From: Nephrocerus scutellatus
Lineage: Eukaryota > Arthropoda > Insecta > Diptera > Pipunculidae
Assembly (NCBI GenBank): GCA_947095585.1
Contig: OX352763.1
Coordinates: 49,680,481-49,744,480, forward strand
Length of the DNA stretch: 64,000 nucleotides
Reading direction: 5' to 3'
Shown: positions 1 through 10,387 of the stretch, piece after piece
Layout of the letters: each line of letters starts with the position of its first letter
Position numbering within the stretch: the first letter of the stretch is position 1
The notes under the pieces: generated by a model
Told to the model about the DNA's origin: nothing
What the model saw: only the letters and a program-made list of their open reading frames with translations
Databases searched by the model: none
Translations under genes and position numbers: made by a program

Positions 1-1176
1 AACCAAAATAAAATAAAATACCTAATTGTTTGCAAAATACAAAATAAACGTTTTATTTAGAATTAACTCTCCGCCCAAGTATCTCTTCCCTTAGGAAATA
101 AGGAAGCACGGTTACTACCTCCGGCGTTAAAACAATGGGAACAAAAAATATAAAACATCTCGAATAGCATAATTTATGACCGGCGGTCGTTCGCCTATGA
201 AAATAAATATGCAATCTAAGCATCATGGGCAAACGAGCGCCGGCCGCTTAGAACGTTAATTACCCTTTCCATGCATTGCGCTGATTAAGCGTCGCATGGA
301 AATGGTAATGAAATAATAAGGTCGTTCGCTTGTGGAAACAAATATGTCAACGCAGCAGCATAGGCGAACGAACCCAAAAACACTTGACGCAGTCGGTCAT
401 ATATTACATACCTACCTACATACACTATGCTGATAAAGCGATATTATGTAAAATATGAATATCGATGAGTAGGCATTCCAGAGTCGATGCATGGTCGAAA
501 ACCAATCAATTATTTGTGTATTAAAGAAGGGAAAATTCACTGAATAAAATCATCTTCACACCTAACGTTGAACAGTAATCATCGAGTTTTAATTTATTAA
601 AGCATCATACCAATTCGGTCCCTAGAGAGCTCCGGCTTTTGGGTTTACGTTGACACGGCAACACGCCTTACGAGTCAGATATCGAGCTTGGTATCTAAAT
701 CCTTCAAAAAATTAACAGCAAAGCTGTTCCAACAAATTAGGACAACTTTACAGTCCCATTGTTTTCGCTGATACTTAGCTATATTACCTTTCATTTGTTA
801 CAAATTAACCACTAAAGCTCCTTTAAATAACTTAGAAAAATGAATGTGAAAAAACTCTAAACTTTGGATGCTCTTTCTATCTAAAGGGGGCGTTTGCGGA
901 AAACAAGATGGCGATTTTCAAAATCTGCTTAATTTGGGTTTTCATGGGAGGTATGGGGGGCGTGTAAAAAATACCGTAAAACGCTGTACTGGAGATACGC
1001 CGAAAATTATTCCTAATACAAGAGTGGGCAATAAACTGATTTGTTTTTATATCATAGGCTATGGCAGTTTTTTTAACGATTTGCTTGAAATTTTGACAGG
1101 TCGTTAGTCCGAAATTCCGCGCCATGAAATAATCATGTTTTTGCTTGAGGAGCGTTTCGAAATATTGAAAACGTAT
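1..1176. other. Unassigned left flank, no gene seen
   Basis: I find no convincing coding region here. Two overlapping short ORFs near 870-1200 lie on opposite strands and resemble nothing I recognise. The stretch contains an imperfect inverted pair around 186-199 (GTCGTTCGCCTATG) and 359-373 (CATAGGCGAACGAAC), with a related direct copy near 320-333. This could be a foldback or MITE remnant. The sequence before 1177 is the target flank of the BEL element. Confidence 0.5.
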
Positions 1177-2009
1177 TGTTAACGCCAACCGGAATGTTGG
1201 CACTTGTAATAAATTAAAAACACAAAACTCAATGAATTATATTTTAACTTAAACTTTATTCTTCTCTATTTTCTTCGTAGTATAGCCGTGATGTGCAATC
1301 GGCTGTTGGAGCATCTCTCGATGGTAAAGTACCTAAAAAGCAAAATACGTTAATCTTGAAACGAGTATTAACAAACCACTGTATACTTATCTGTATGTTA
1401 AATGAATCAGTGGAAAAATAGGGCGATGGTCCGACAGCATATTGCCAGGCTGGTAACTATCGTAACTAGAATAAAATAACTATAATTATACAATTGTATT
1501 TATAAATAGATATTATTCAATAATTATATTTACTTGCCACATAAATCCGGGCAACCATGATGTTTACATCCAAACGTCATTTGCCGTCGATAATGTAGTT
1601 CGCGTTTGATAGAACTGCGCAAGGGTTTCCATCATGAATTATTGTAACGAAATTCAACCGTTGCGTAGTTCATGTCAAACGACCCTTTTGGAATGGAAAA
1701 GAACGTTACAGTTGGTATATTTTTATTAGTCTAAATCGTAATGTCATGCAAGCAAGTTGTGCTTCCAGTAAATAACTTCAATAAATATTGTATTATAATT
1801 ATAATTTATATCTTCGAATTAATTAATGAGAAACAACTTAAATTATAGTAAATATTGCTCACACAATAATAAAGTTGTTGGTTTGGTGTTATTATTTTTT
1901 GGTTTGGTGTGGTTCATACGTGCACCAAGTGGTTTTCTGTGCGACATTCATTCGCGAAATAGAGCGCTATCGTATCAAATACGGTTGCAACTGGGGACTC
2001 GCCATCTTG
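1177..2009 (+). repeat. BEL 5' LTR, left part
   Basis: This part aligns along its whole length with 21180-22737 once the 717-bp insertion in the latter is removed. It stops abruptly at the CTTG target site where element A begins. The LTR resumes at 16589. Confidence 0.88.
2006..2009. repeat. Target site duplication CTTG (left) of element A
   Basis: CTTG stands immediately before the TGTAACGAGG terminus of element A and recurs at 16589-16592 directly after its CTCACA terminus. The uninterrupted BEL 3' LTR has a single CTTG at the equivalent place. A 4-bp duplication is typical of Ty3/gypsy integrases. Confidence 0.85.
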
Positions 2010-3334
2010 TGTAACGAGGTGTTTTCCCAGCCGGGGTATTCTCAGCGTGACCAGGGTTCTTTGTTCAAAGGGTCGTTACAATAAAAGATTTTTATTTAAT
2101 TTAGGAACTCAGGATTTGGTGTTTATTGTTTCCTTAAAGAAGTTATAATAAATTTATGGTTATTTCAGTGACTTAGTTCTAATTCTTAAGTTATGATTCT
2201 TTAAAATCATTTATAATGGGTTAGTGGTTATTTCAATGGCTTAATTCTAATTTTCAAGTTGTGGTTGTGTTGGCTGTGCTGTCTTCGTAGCACAGTGACA
2301 AGGGTACTTCGCTGGTTTACTATGGCAAAAAGTCTAAGTCTAGTTTTTATAGTGGTCGGATCGGGTTAAACTGCTAAAACCGTGGGAAATCATGGCTTGC
2401 TATTTTCCTATGGTTGGTCCATGGTCCCGTTATGACCGTTATTGCTATGCGAAAATTTGGTATGGCCGGTTCTCCTGGTTGTTGTTGTTTACTATATTCC
2501 TATCGTTTTTGTCATATTGTTGTTGTTGTAATCGCTGTTTGTGATTTCAGCTGTTCAATTACGTGCACAAAATTCTTTGCTGTTGTCTATAATTTCTTGT
2601 GCGTCGGCAACGGAACATCTCGTGTTGTTGTTGTTGTAATCGCTCTTTGCGATTTCAGCTGTTCAATTGCATGCACAAAATTCTTTGTTTGTGTTGTGGT
2701 TGTATTAGTTTATATAATGTTGACGAGCCCTCTTCTTTTGTTGCGAACGGTGCGTAGTTCGTTAAACTGGTCAGCTGGTTCATTGACCCAGTCAGTCCTC
2801 TTGTGTTGCTACTTTACTGCATATTTCCTCTCTCTTCCCCCTTTTCTCTAATCAACGATTATGCTTTATGCGGTGTTGGTTGATCTCTTGTTGCTCCTAT
2901 TTCCCCACTCTTCTCGTAGTGCATTTGTCCAGTTTTCATTTTGCCGCAATGGGAGTGGCTACGCGGTGTGGAGAGTTTTTCTCTATTTAATGTTGCTGCT
3001 TGGCATCTTATCAGTGATAGTCTTGCATAATTGCCTGTCTTTTGCCAGATCAGTTTGGGATTCTTATCAAGAACCACTCTCCAGATGATGATTTCAGCGA
3101 CCACTTCGACCTGTTTCGTGTACTTTGCTACCATTGAGGTGCCGTCGGCATTTCACCCTTTTGGTTGTGTGATGCTGTCGATAAAACAATTTGTATAAAG
3201 GGATATACAGACATTTTTGGTGTGACAAGTAGGGAATTCTTTCTTTATTCTCACGTATAAATATATATAAAAATTCAAAAATAAAAAGATGTACATTTGA
3301 TGTGTGGGGCAATTTTCCCTCAAAATTGTTCCTC
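2010..3334 (-). repeat. Element A LTR copy 1 (3' LTR in element sense)
   Basis: On the + strand it starts TGTAACGAGGTG and ends near TTGTTCCTC. It nearly matches copy 2. Compared with copy 3 it lacks the 61-bp tandem repeats and carries an extra segment of about 118 bp near 3014-3131. Its inner edge differs from copy 3 in the last few bases (CCTCTTG rather than CCTCACA), and I see no clean polypurine tract, so this boundary is approximate. Confidence 0.82.
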
Positions 3335-3930
3335 TTGTGGTCACGTCGGATGACGCTAGTTCTTCCAGCTCGGGTTAGCAGGATGGTGAAGAGTGTACCA
3401 GCTTCGTCGTGTGAGAACTTCAGCCGCCGCCAGTTTTTCCTTTGTACCCTGCTTCGTGCGTCCTTGACCTTCTGTCGTACTTCTGGGGACCAGTGTTCCG
3501 CACTAACTTCATTGTTGGTTGTAGTGTCGTTGCTCGTGGAGGTGGGTTCGACTCTTTCCGGGGAGATTGTCTTGCAACGTTTCGGTGGGGGTTGTTTATT
3601 CGAATCACCTGGACGTTTGACTCTGGTTGTGCAGATAAATCTTTTCCTATTGTTGTCACTCTCGCCACTGTTGTCGCTGCTGCTATCACTGCTACTGTCG
3701 CTACTACTTTCACTGCTACTGTCGCTGTTGTTGCTGCTGCTAGAACGGCTATAAGTCTGACTAGGCCTGCGGTTGTGGCAGTGGTTGTCGTTGGGGTTGC
3801 TGTTCGGCGGTGGTTTACCTCCTCTTCGTTGCCAAAGACTAATTCGGGGAATTCGGTTCCTGGTGCCGCGTGTTTTTGTAACTCCTCGGCCAGTAATCTC
3901 CTTTTGCTTGTTGCGCTTACATCCTGTCTC
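3335..3930 (-). pseudogene. Element A ORF3 C-terminal tail, basic and Ser/Asp-rich
   Basis: After the Ulp1-like frame stops at 3917, another minus-strand frame is open and reads a long tail. It has a basic stretch, an Asn/Pro/His-rich stretch, then a run of Ser-Ser-Asp and Ser-Ser-Glu repeats around 3662-3745, followed by a Lys/Arg-rich region reaching the LTR near 3335. The acidic serine run resembles casein-kinase-2-type or SUMO-interacting acidic tracts, but that is only analogy. It is probably the C-terminus of ORF3 displaced by a frameshift. The overlapping Thr/Ala-rich frames of the same DNA are reading-frame shadows of the trinucleotide-like serine repeat. Confidence 0.5.
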
Positions 3931-4661
3931 CCACCGAGTAGAGGTTCGCCACGTCCATCACTTTCTCGGCCGCCTCCAGTAGGTACACCCCGCAGTCGGT
4001 GAGGTTCGGTTGTTGCAGAGTGTTTGCCCGTACGCTGTGGTAACACCCTTGAAAATCATTCCAGGTCCCTGGATGCCCTTTCGCCCGCTGTTCCTGTATG
4101 CAGTACGTTCGTACAATCGACATCGCCTGCTTGCGTTCGCCTCCGGCCAAGGATTCATAAAGGTGGATCTCTGCTTTTTCGGGGCGTCCGGGGTGGCTGA
4201 CCACGGCCAGGTACCAGTGGTGACTTTCGCATATTGGGAGTAATGCGAGCTCGGAATTCCCCTTTTCGATCCCAGCGTCGTACCTGGTTGTGCTGCTCCA
4301 TGGCTGTCTGCTCCTCGTCCCCTTCTTGAGTGAGTTTGGCGTCCAGCATCTGTGAGATCAGGAAGGGGCTACATACCTTTATTTTGTTGCGTTGGCCCTC
4401 TTCCAATCGACTTAGGAGCCACTGCATTCCTGTCTCGATAAGTACGTCGCTTAGGTACGTATTTTCCTGTAGGAAGCGGTAGTCGCAGACTCTGACTTCG
4501 TGGCCTCCAGGTCCTGTGGGGTATTTACAGAGAATTCGTAAATCTTCAGCTTCCTTCGGTTGATTCACCAGGCGCCACGCGTTTGGTGTGCGTGTAATGA
4601 TGAGTTTCCTCTGGTAGTCATCTTTAGGTGCTTCCTGAACGGATCTATTTTTAGTTGACAT
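3917..4661 (-). pseudogene. Element A ORF3: Ulp1/C48-like cysteine protease, frameshifted
   Basis: This ORF occupies the env position, 3' of pol. The first frame (168 codons from ATG 4661) contains the N-terminal substrate-face pattern of Ulp1 proteases (VCDYRFLQENTYLSDVLI, about residues 58-75, followed by WLL). A frameshift near 4250-4300 moves the reading into the next frame, which shows LLPICESHHWYLAVV (catalytic His codon 4217-4219), LYESL where Ulp1 enzymes usually have Y-D-S-L (Glu replaces Asp, codon 4154-4156), and QQPNLTDCGVYLLEA with Gln six residues before the nucleophile Cys (codon 3992-3994). That is the His-Asp/Glu-Gln-Cys layout of C48 SUMO/NEDD8 proteases. Expected action is cleavage of a ubiquitin-like fusion or a polyprotein; the substrate is unknown. 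The second body has the same frameshift. What is sure is the motif series. Function and original frame are inferred. Confidence 0.72.
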
Positions 4662-4945
4662 CGTTTTCGAATTTTTTTCTTTGTCGGCTGATCTGTCCTG
4701 ATTAAACTAATCTTGTTGACTATTTCGTCGTTTCGTTTGGAAAGAAACCTCGGTTTCTTCATTTAACGCCGTTAATCCTGATAGCGGTTTTTATTTCCTT
4801 GCTGGAGTACTTCTTGGTGTGATCGTCTAATAGAATATTGAGAGGTTCGGCTATTCTGTTCCGTTGCTTCTTGAGTTATTTGCTGTGCTTGTAGTTGTTG
4901 TTGTATTATAATTTCGTTATTTTCTTTGTTTCGTATTTGGTAGTT

Positions 4946-5928
4946 TCAATTTCGCTGGTTTAGTGCCGACAATTTATGATTTTTGAAAACTACTTGGTTT
5001 TCCCTGCCGATGAGTTTCCCAGCTGTTGATGTTTCCTCTTGGGGGTCACTTGGAAGATTTTGGTAGAATACCTTAAGCTCGCTCACGTGAGTGGTGCGCT
5101 CTTTCGATTGTCCGTGTAACCTTAACTTTGCGATGACAGGTGAGAAGAAATCAATTACCTGATAGGGTGCGTCGTATTTTGGCGCAAGCTTGCCAGCGAA
5201 TCCTTCCAGCGCGTTGGACAGGTGGTGTTGTTTAATCAATACCAGTTGTCCCACTTCCGGCTGCCATGGACGTCGTCGTAGGTTGTAGTGTCGTGCCTGA
5301 TCTCCTGCCGCACGTTCCATGTTTCGTCTGACTATCTCAAAAACTTCTGATAGTTGCTTTGCTCTCTCATTTTGTCACTGTGCCTGTTCCCGTTGTGACC
5401 TCATCGTATAAAGCGTGTGGAAGTCGTGGTTCTCTGCCCTGAGTGAGAAATATCGGACTATATCCTGTTGAATCCTGTTTGCTTGAGTTGATAGCCAGCA
5501 TGATTTCTGGAATCTTCTCGTCCCATGTGTGCTGTTGAGTTCCTGCAAGCTGTGCAATGATTGTCTTTACGGTGCGACTTTGATGTCGTACTCCCATACT
5601 CTGTAGAAACCGTCGAAATGCCTTGCTTGTGAATTGCGCCCCATTATCGGTGATGAGAGCTTTTGGTACGCCGTAACGTGCAAGAATACGCTCTCTAAAG
5701 GCCTTCTGGACTCCGTCCGTGGTTGCTCGTCTCATCGGAATTAACTCGACCCATTTCGAGAAGCGGTCGAAGAACACCAAGAGCATGGTGTTTCCGTGCT
5801 TTGATCTTGGCAGCGGTCCCACGAAGTAAGTCAGCGCATACTATTGCCCATGGTTCCTTCGCTATCTGTGTGAGCATCTTTCCTGCAGCCTGCTGTTGGT
5901 TTGGTTTGTATCGCTGGCAACTCTCTCA
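4946..5928 (-). pseudogene. Element A integrase, broken
   Basis: The reading starts just after an in-frame TGA (5926-5928) that replaces the first Cys of the integrase HHCC zinc finger, followed by ESCQRYKPNQ. Near 5825 a small insertion shifts the frame around the first catalytic Asp (ICADFVGPLP-like). The core (ORF 5822-5367) keeps the second Asp in ALITDNGAQFTSKAF. A deletion then joins RHQSRT to VKTIIAQLAG and removes the segment with the catalytic Glu. After another frameshift near 5367, the C-terminal part (5320-4946) has the LVLIKQHHLSN and GKLAPKYDAPYQV pattern of the gypsy GPY/F region. The product cannot be catalytic. The stretch 4662-4945, between this and ORF3, shows no gene. Confidence 0.8.
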
Positions 5929-7250
5929 GTATTTCACGTACCGATTTATGTCACGAAACATTCCTGGCCAGTAATATCGTCCGCATATTCGCGCCGTGGT
6001 CTTCCGGATCCCTAGATGTCCTGCTGACGGGTTGTCGTAGTTCTCTCTGAGAACTTGCTCACGAAGCGTGCTGGGAACGCAAAGTTTCCAGGGTGCTGTG
6101 TCTTCGTCTCCGGCTTGTTGTGCTATATGGCGATACAGTTGTCCTGATTCGATCGCATAGTCGGGATACTTCTTTGGCTCCTCCGTGACTTGACTTGTTC
6201 TTTTCTCCAGCCACCTACACTTGGGCACTGGTTTGTTGTATTCCGAATTAGCCATTAGCAAATCGTGTGGTTGTCGAATGTTTTGATATGCGACTGCGTG
6301 CGGTTCCATCTCCGGACCGATGACCCGATCGAGTGCTCGTTGGAATGTAGCCGGCGAAGAGTGCAACCCAATAGGCATCACACGCCATTGAAACAGGCCG
6401 CGCCCTGGAACCGTGAAAGCGGTGTACTTCCTGCTGTGCTTTTCCATGGGTATCTGCCAATACCCGTTTCTTAGATCTAGGCTACTTATGAACTTAGCTC
6501 CTCGTAGCCGTTCCAGGATGTGCTGAATTCGTGGCAGTGGATATGCGTCAGGTATAGATCGCGTGTTAAGCTCGCGGTAGTCCACGCAAGGTCTCCATTT
6601 TCCTGTTTTCTTCCTAACGAGGACTATTGGTGCACTGTGCGGGCTGTGCGAGGGTTCGATGCAGCCTTTTGCTAATAGTTCGTCTATTTCCGTATTTATT
6701 ATTTCTTGCATTGCGGGGTTGCGAAGAAAGTATCGTTGTTTGATTGGCTGGTCATCGTGCATCACGATCTTGTTCTCCGTGATGTTTGAAACTGCTGGTA
6801 GTTCGTCAAATCGATGGAACTCATCTTTGAGAAAAGCTGAGAGCCTTTCCTGCTCCGTTGGTGTTCCTGTCTGCACCGTAATGCCTCGTAGAGTTCCACA
6901 TTGTTGTTCCACTTTCTCCTGGAGCTGGAGTGTTTGACCACCACAGCTTAATTTGGCTTTTATCTTCGCCAAGAAGTCAAGTCCTAGGACGATATCATCC
7001 ACAGCTTCCGGGAGAATTAAAAATTCGAGTTTAGTGTGTTCGGTTCCCATTTGTACATCCAATTTTATCGCCTCTTGAATCAGTCGGGACGTGCCTTCAG
7101 CCATCCTAACCATTGTGTTGACAGATATACTATTTGACACACTCCTCCTGCCCTCTGCGTACTGCTTGCTCACGAAACTCTTGGTAGCACCAGTATCGAT
7201 CGTGGCCTTGACGATTTCTTTTCCTAGAGCGATGGTGGCGTAGATTCGAG
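5926..7250 (-). pseudogene. Element A protease and reverse transcriptase, internally deleted
   Basis: The frame overlaps the end of gag in the -1 phase. It opens with an aspartic protease (TIDTGATKSFV near 7185-7215). RT follows with the fingers motif KTGKWRPCVDYRELN, SSLDLRNGYWQIP and the VMPIGLHSSPATFQRALDRVIG thumb-side motif. The reading then jumps from AVAYQN to a segment typical of the integrase N-terminal linker, so the catalytic YxDD box, the RT thumb/connection and the whole RNase H are missing. It continues through HLGIRKTTARICGRYYWPGMF of the integrase zinc finger and ends at the TGA described under integrase. The reading is one ORF of 415 codons but cannot encode an active polymerase. 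Confidence 0.82.
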
Positions 7251-7255
7251 TTGTG

Positions 7256-8404
7256 TCAAAATGTAGAAAATTTAGTGGGTTCGAGGTGCATTCCTCTGGG
7301 GCTCCGCCGCACCTCTGCTTCGTCGGTCCCCCGGTCGTTTCCCGCTTGTTTTCGACAACATTCTGTCGTTCTTGTATTCCGGCGGCCGCAGTCCCAGCAG
7401 AACAAAATTTTTGGATTTCGACAATCGCGTCTTATGTGTCCGTCCTGACCACATCGCATGCAGGCTGTTTTTACGTTTATAAGGCCGTCGATGTCGCGTG
7501 CAATCATACAATTCTTTTCTACCTGTTTTGGTCGGTTGTTGGGTCTATTTAGCACCGGAGTTCCAGTTATTCCCTCAAAATCTTCTGCTAGTTCGATAAG
7601 ATCGTTTAACTTCTCGAAGTCCTTCCGTTTAATATAATATTGGTACTCCTCGCGGCAATTTCTGGAGATTCTTTCCACCTGTTGTACCGTTGAATATCCT
7701 GCGTGTCTCATTAGATTTTGCATTGCTATTACGAAGTCCTTAAAATTTTCGTGTCCTGCCTGACGTCGTTGGCGAATTTCGTCGTCCAAATGTTCCCAAT
7801 ACCTTGTGGGCAAAAAGAACTTCAGCAAGTCTTCCTTGAACAGCCTCCAATTCTGCCATCTCTGGTTGTTGCTTCGGAACCACATCAGTCCCCAGTCACG
7901 GAGCAATTCTGGCATGGTCCTTGGCAGCAAATCTTTGTCTATAGAATAGGCGTCGGCCAGTTCCTCAAGTCTTTCGATGAACGACAGCGGGTCTTTCCCT
8001 CCATCATACCGAACCGACACCTTTCTAACCTGCTCCATCACCATCACATATGATGTGCCAGATGTTGTCAGTGTTCCTCGGATCTGTGTTGATTCTACGA
8101 ACGCCGGAGTGTTGCTTATGACTGGAACTGTTAACCCGTTCCCTGATGTCTTCAGTTTCTCGCCGTCTGTCGTGTCGTACAGATTAAGTAGTGCCGGTGG
8201 TGTGGGTGATGGGCTACGTTTTTGTTTCGTTTCCAATTCTACGAGGCGGAGTTCGTCATCAGAAGTTACGTCTCGCCCCGTGATAAAAGTTGAAAACCGC
8301 TTCCTCAGTTCGTCCACTCCACCGTTTGTGTCCAGCCTAAACTCCGACAAGTACTTCTGTAGCTCCTCTTTCGTGAGGTTGTATACCCAACCTGGCCTCA
8401 CCAT
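7256..8404 (-). CDS. Element A Gag (capsid/nucleocapsid), body 1
   Basis: An intact ORF of 382 codons starting at an ATG 43 bases downstream of the primer binding site. The N-terminus looks SAP/helix-like (LTKEELQKYLSEF), the middle is a retrotransposon capsid-type region (DLLKFFLPTRYWEHLDDEI), and the C-terminus carries CMRCGQDGHIRRDC followed by a second Cys-rich motif, CWDCGRRNTRTTECC. These are nucleocapsid zinc knuckles that bind element RNA. Gag forms the cytoplasmic particle. Pol follows in the -1 frame, consistent with ribosomal frameshifting. Gag is the only apparently intact coding unit of this element. Confidence 0.85.
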   Translation of the reverse strand: MVRPGWVYNLTKEELQKYLSEFRLDTNGGVDELRKRFSTFITGRDVTSDDELRLVELETKQKRSPSPTPPALLNLYDTTDGEKLKTSGNGLTVPVISNTPAFVESTQIRGTLTTSGTSYVMVMEQVRKVSVRYDGGKDPLSFIERLEELADAYSIDKDLLPRTMPELLRDWGLMWFRSNNQRWQNWRLFKEDLLKFFLPTRYWEHLDDEIRQRRQAGHENFKDFVIAMQNLMRHAGYSTVQQVERISRNCREEYQYYIKRKDFEKLNDLIELAEDFEGITGTPVLNRPNNRPKQVEKNCMIARDIDGLINVKTACMRCGQDGHIRRDCRNPKILFCWDCGRRNTRTTECCRKQAGNDRGTDEAEVRRSPRGMHLEPTKFSTF

Positions 8405-8446
8405 TGTGCCTTGTTCGTTCTCTTTGCTTGCTACTTGTTTTCCAGA

Positions 8447-8464
8447 GTCCCTGCTCGGGCGCCA
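8447..8464 (-). other. Element A primer binding site, lysine-tRNA type
   Basis: On the minus strand it reads TGGCGCCCGAGCAGGGAC, two bases after the LTR end (ACA). It differs at one position from the primer site TGGCGCCCGAACAGGGAC known for tRNA-Lys3-primed retroelements. Confidence 0.82.
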
Positions 8465-8466
8465 AT

Positions 8467-9791
8467 TGTAACGAGGTGTTTTCCCAGCCGGGGTATCCTC
8501 AGCGTGACCAGGGTTCTTTGTTCAAAGGGTCGTTACAATAAAAGATTTTTATTTAATTTAAAAACTCAGGATTTGGTGTTTATTGTTTCCTTAAAGAAGT
8601 TATAATAAATTTATGGTTATTTCAGTGACTTAGTTCTAATTCTTAAGTTATGATTCTTTAAAATCATTTATAATGGGTTAGTGGTTATTTCAATGGCTTA
8701 ATTCTAATTTTCAAGTTGTGGTTGTGTTGGCTGTGCTGTCTTCGTAGCACAGTGACAAGGGTACTTCGCTGGTTTACTATGGCAAAAAGTCTAAGTCTAG
8801 TTTTTATAGTGGTCGGATCGGGTTAAACTGCTAAAACCGTGGGAAATCATGGCTTGCTATTTTCCTATGGTTGGTCCATGGTCCCGTTATGACCGTTATT
8901 GCTATGCGAAAATTTGGTATGGCCGGTTCTCCTGGTTGTTGTTGTTTACTATATTCCTATCGTTTTTGTCATATTGTTGTTGTTGTAATCGCTGTTTGTG
9001 ATTTCAGCTGTTCAATTACGTGCACAAAATTCTTTGCTGTTGTCTATAATTTCTTGTGCGTCGGCAACGGAACATCTCGTGTTGTTGTTGTTGTAATCGC
9101 TCTTTGCGATTTCAGCTGTTCAATTGCATGCACAAAATTCTTTGTTTGTGTTGTGGTTGTATTAGTTTATATAATGTTGACGAGCCCTCTTCTTTTGTTG
9201 CGAACGGTGCGTAGTTCGTTAAACTGGTCAGCTGGTTCATTGACCCAGTCAGTCCTCTTGTGTTGCTACTTTACTGCATATTTCCTCTCTCTTCCCCCTT
9301 TTCTCTAATCAACGATTATGCTTTATGCGGTGTTGGTTGATCTCTTGTTGCTCCTATTTCCCCACTCTTCTCGTAGTGCATTTGTCCAGTTTTCATTTTG
9401 CCGCAATGGGAGTGGCTACGCGGTGTGGAGAGTTTTTCTCTATTTAATGTTGCTGCTTGGCATCTTATCAGTGATAGTCTTGCATAATTGCCTGTCTTTT
9501 GCCAGATCAGTTTGGGATTCTTATCAAGAACCACTCTCCAGATGATGATTTCAGCGACCACTTCGACCTGTTTCGTGTACTTTGCTACCATTGAGGTGCC
9601 GTCGGCATTTCACCCTTTTGGTTGTGTGATGCTGTCGATAAAACAATTTGTATAAAGGGATATACAGACATTTTTGGTGTGACAAGTAGGGAATTCTTTC
9701 TTTATTCTCACGTATAAATATATATAAAAATTCAAAAATAAAAAGATGTACATTTGATGTGTGGGGCAATTTTCCCTCAAAATTGTTCCTC
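8467..9791 (-). repeat. Element A LTR copy 2 (middle, shared)
   Basis: It is nearly identical to copy 1 at a 6457-bp offset, with the same missing 61-bp repeats and the same extra 118-bp segment. It differs by a few substitutions at its left end (TATCCTCAGC as in copy 3, and AATTTAAAAACTC unique to it). A single LTR shared by two bodies is the expected product of unequal LTR-LTR recombination. Confidence 0.82.
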
Positions 9792-10387
9792 TTGTGGTCA
9801 CGTCGGATGACGCTAGTTCTTCCAGCTCGGGTTAGCAGGATGGTGAAGAGTGTACCAGCTTCGTCGTGTGAGAACTTCAGCCGCCGCCAGTTTTTCCTTT
9901 GTACCCTGCTTCGTGCGTCCTTGACCTTCTGTCGTACTTCTGGGGACCAGTGTTCCGCACTAACTTCATTGTTGGTTGTAGTGTCGTTGCTCGTGGAGGT
10001 GGGTTCGACTCTTTCCGGGGAGATTGTCTTGCAACGTTTCGGTGGGGGTTGTTTATTCGAATCACCTGGACGTTTGACTCTGGTTGTGCAGATAAATCTT
10101 TTCCTATTGTTGTCACTCTCGCCACTGTTGTCGCTGCTGCTATCACTGCTACTGTCGCTACTACTTTCACTGCTACTGTCGCTGTTGTTGCTGCTGCTAG
10201 AACGGCTATAAGTCTGACTAGGCCTGCGGTTGTGGCAGTGGTTGTCGTTGGGGTTGCTGTTCGGCGGTGGTTTACCTCCTCTTCGTTGCCAAAGACTAAT
10301 TCGGGGAATTCGGTTCCTGGTGCCGCGTGTTTTTGTAACTCCTCGGCCAGTAATCTCCTTTTGCTTGTTGCGCTTACATCCTGTCTC
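9792..10387 (-). pseudogene. Element A body 2, ORF3 acidic/basic tail
   Basis: This is the second copy of the displaced C-terminal tail, with the same Ser/Asp run around 10119-10202 and the same broken junction with the Ulp1-like frame. Confidence 0.5.

Noticed and set aside
868..1203. Overlapping ORFs of 79 and 108 codons on opposite strands
   Set aside because: No family resemblance, and overlapping antisense frames are expected by chance.
2414..2851. 145-codon + strand ORF with Val/Cys-rich repeats, repeated at 8871 and 15781
   Set aside because: It lies in the element A LTR, is built on TTGTTGTTGT runs, is antisense to the element and resembles no family.
3420..4046. 208-codon minus-strand ORF rich in Thr/Ala (and copy at 9877)
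   Set aside because: Alternative frame of the serine-repeat DNA and of the Ulp1-like gene. The composition is explained by trinucleotide repeats.
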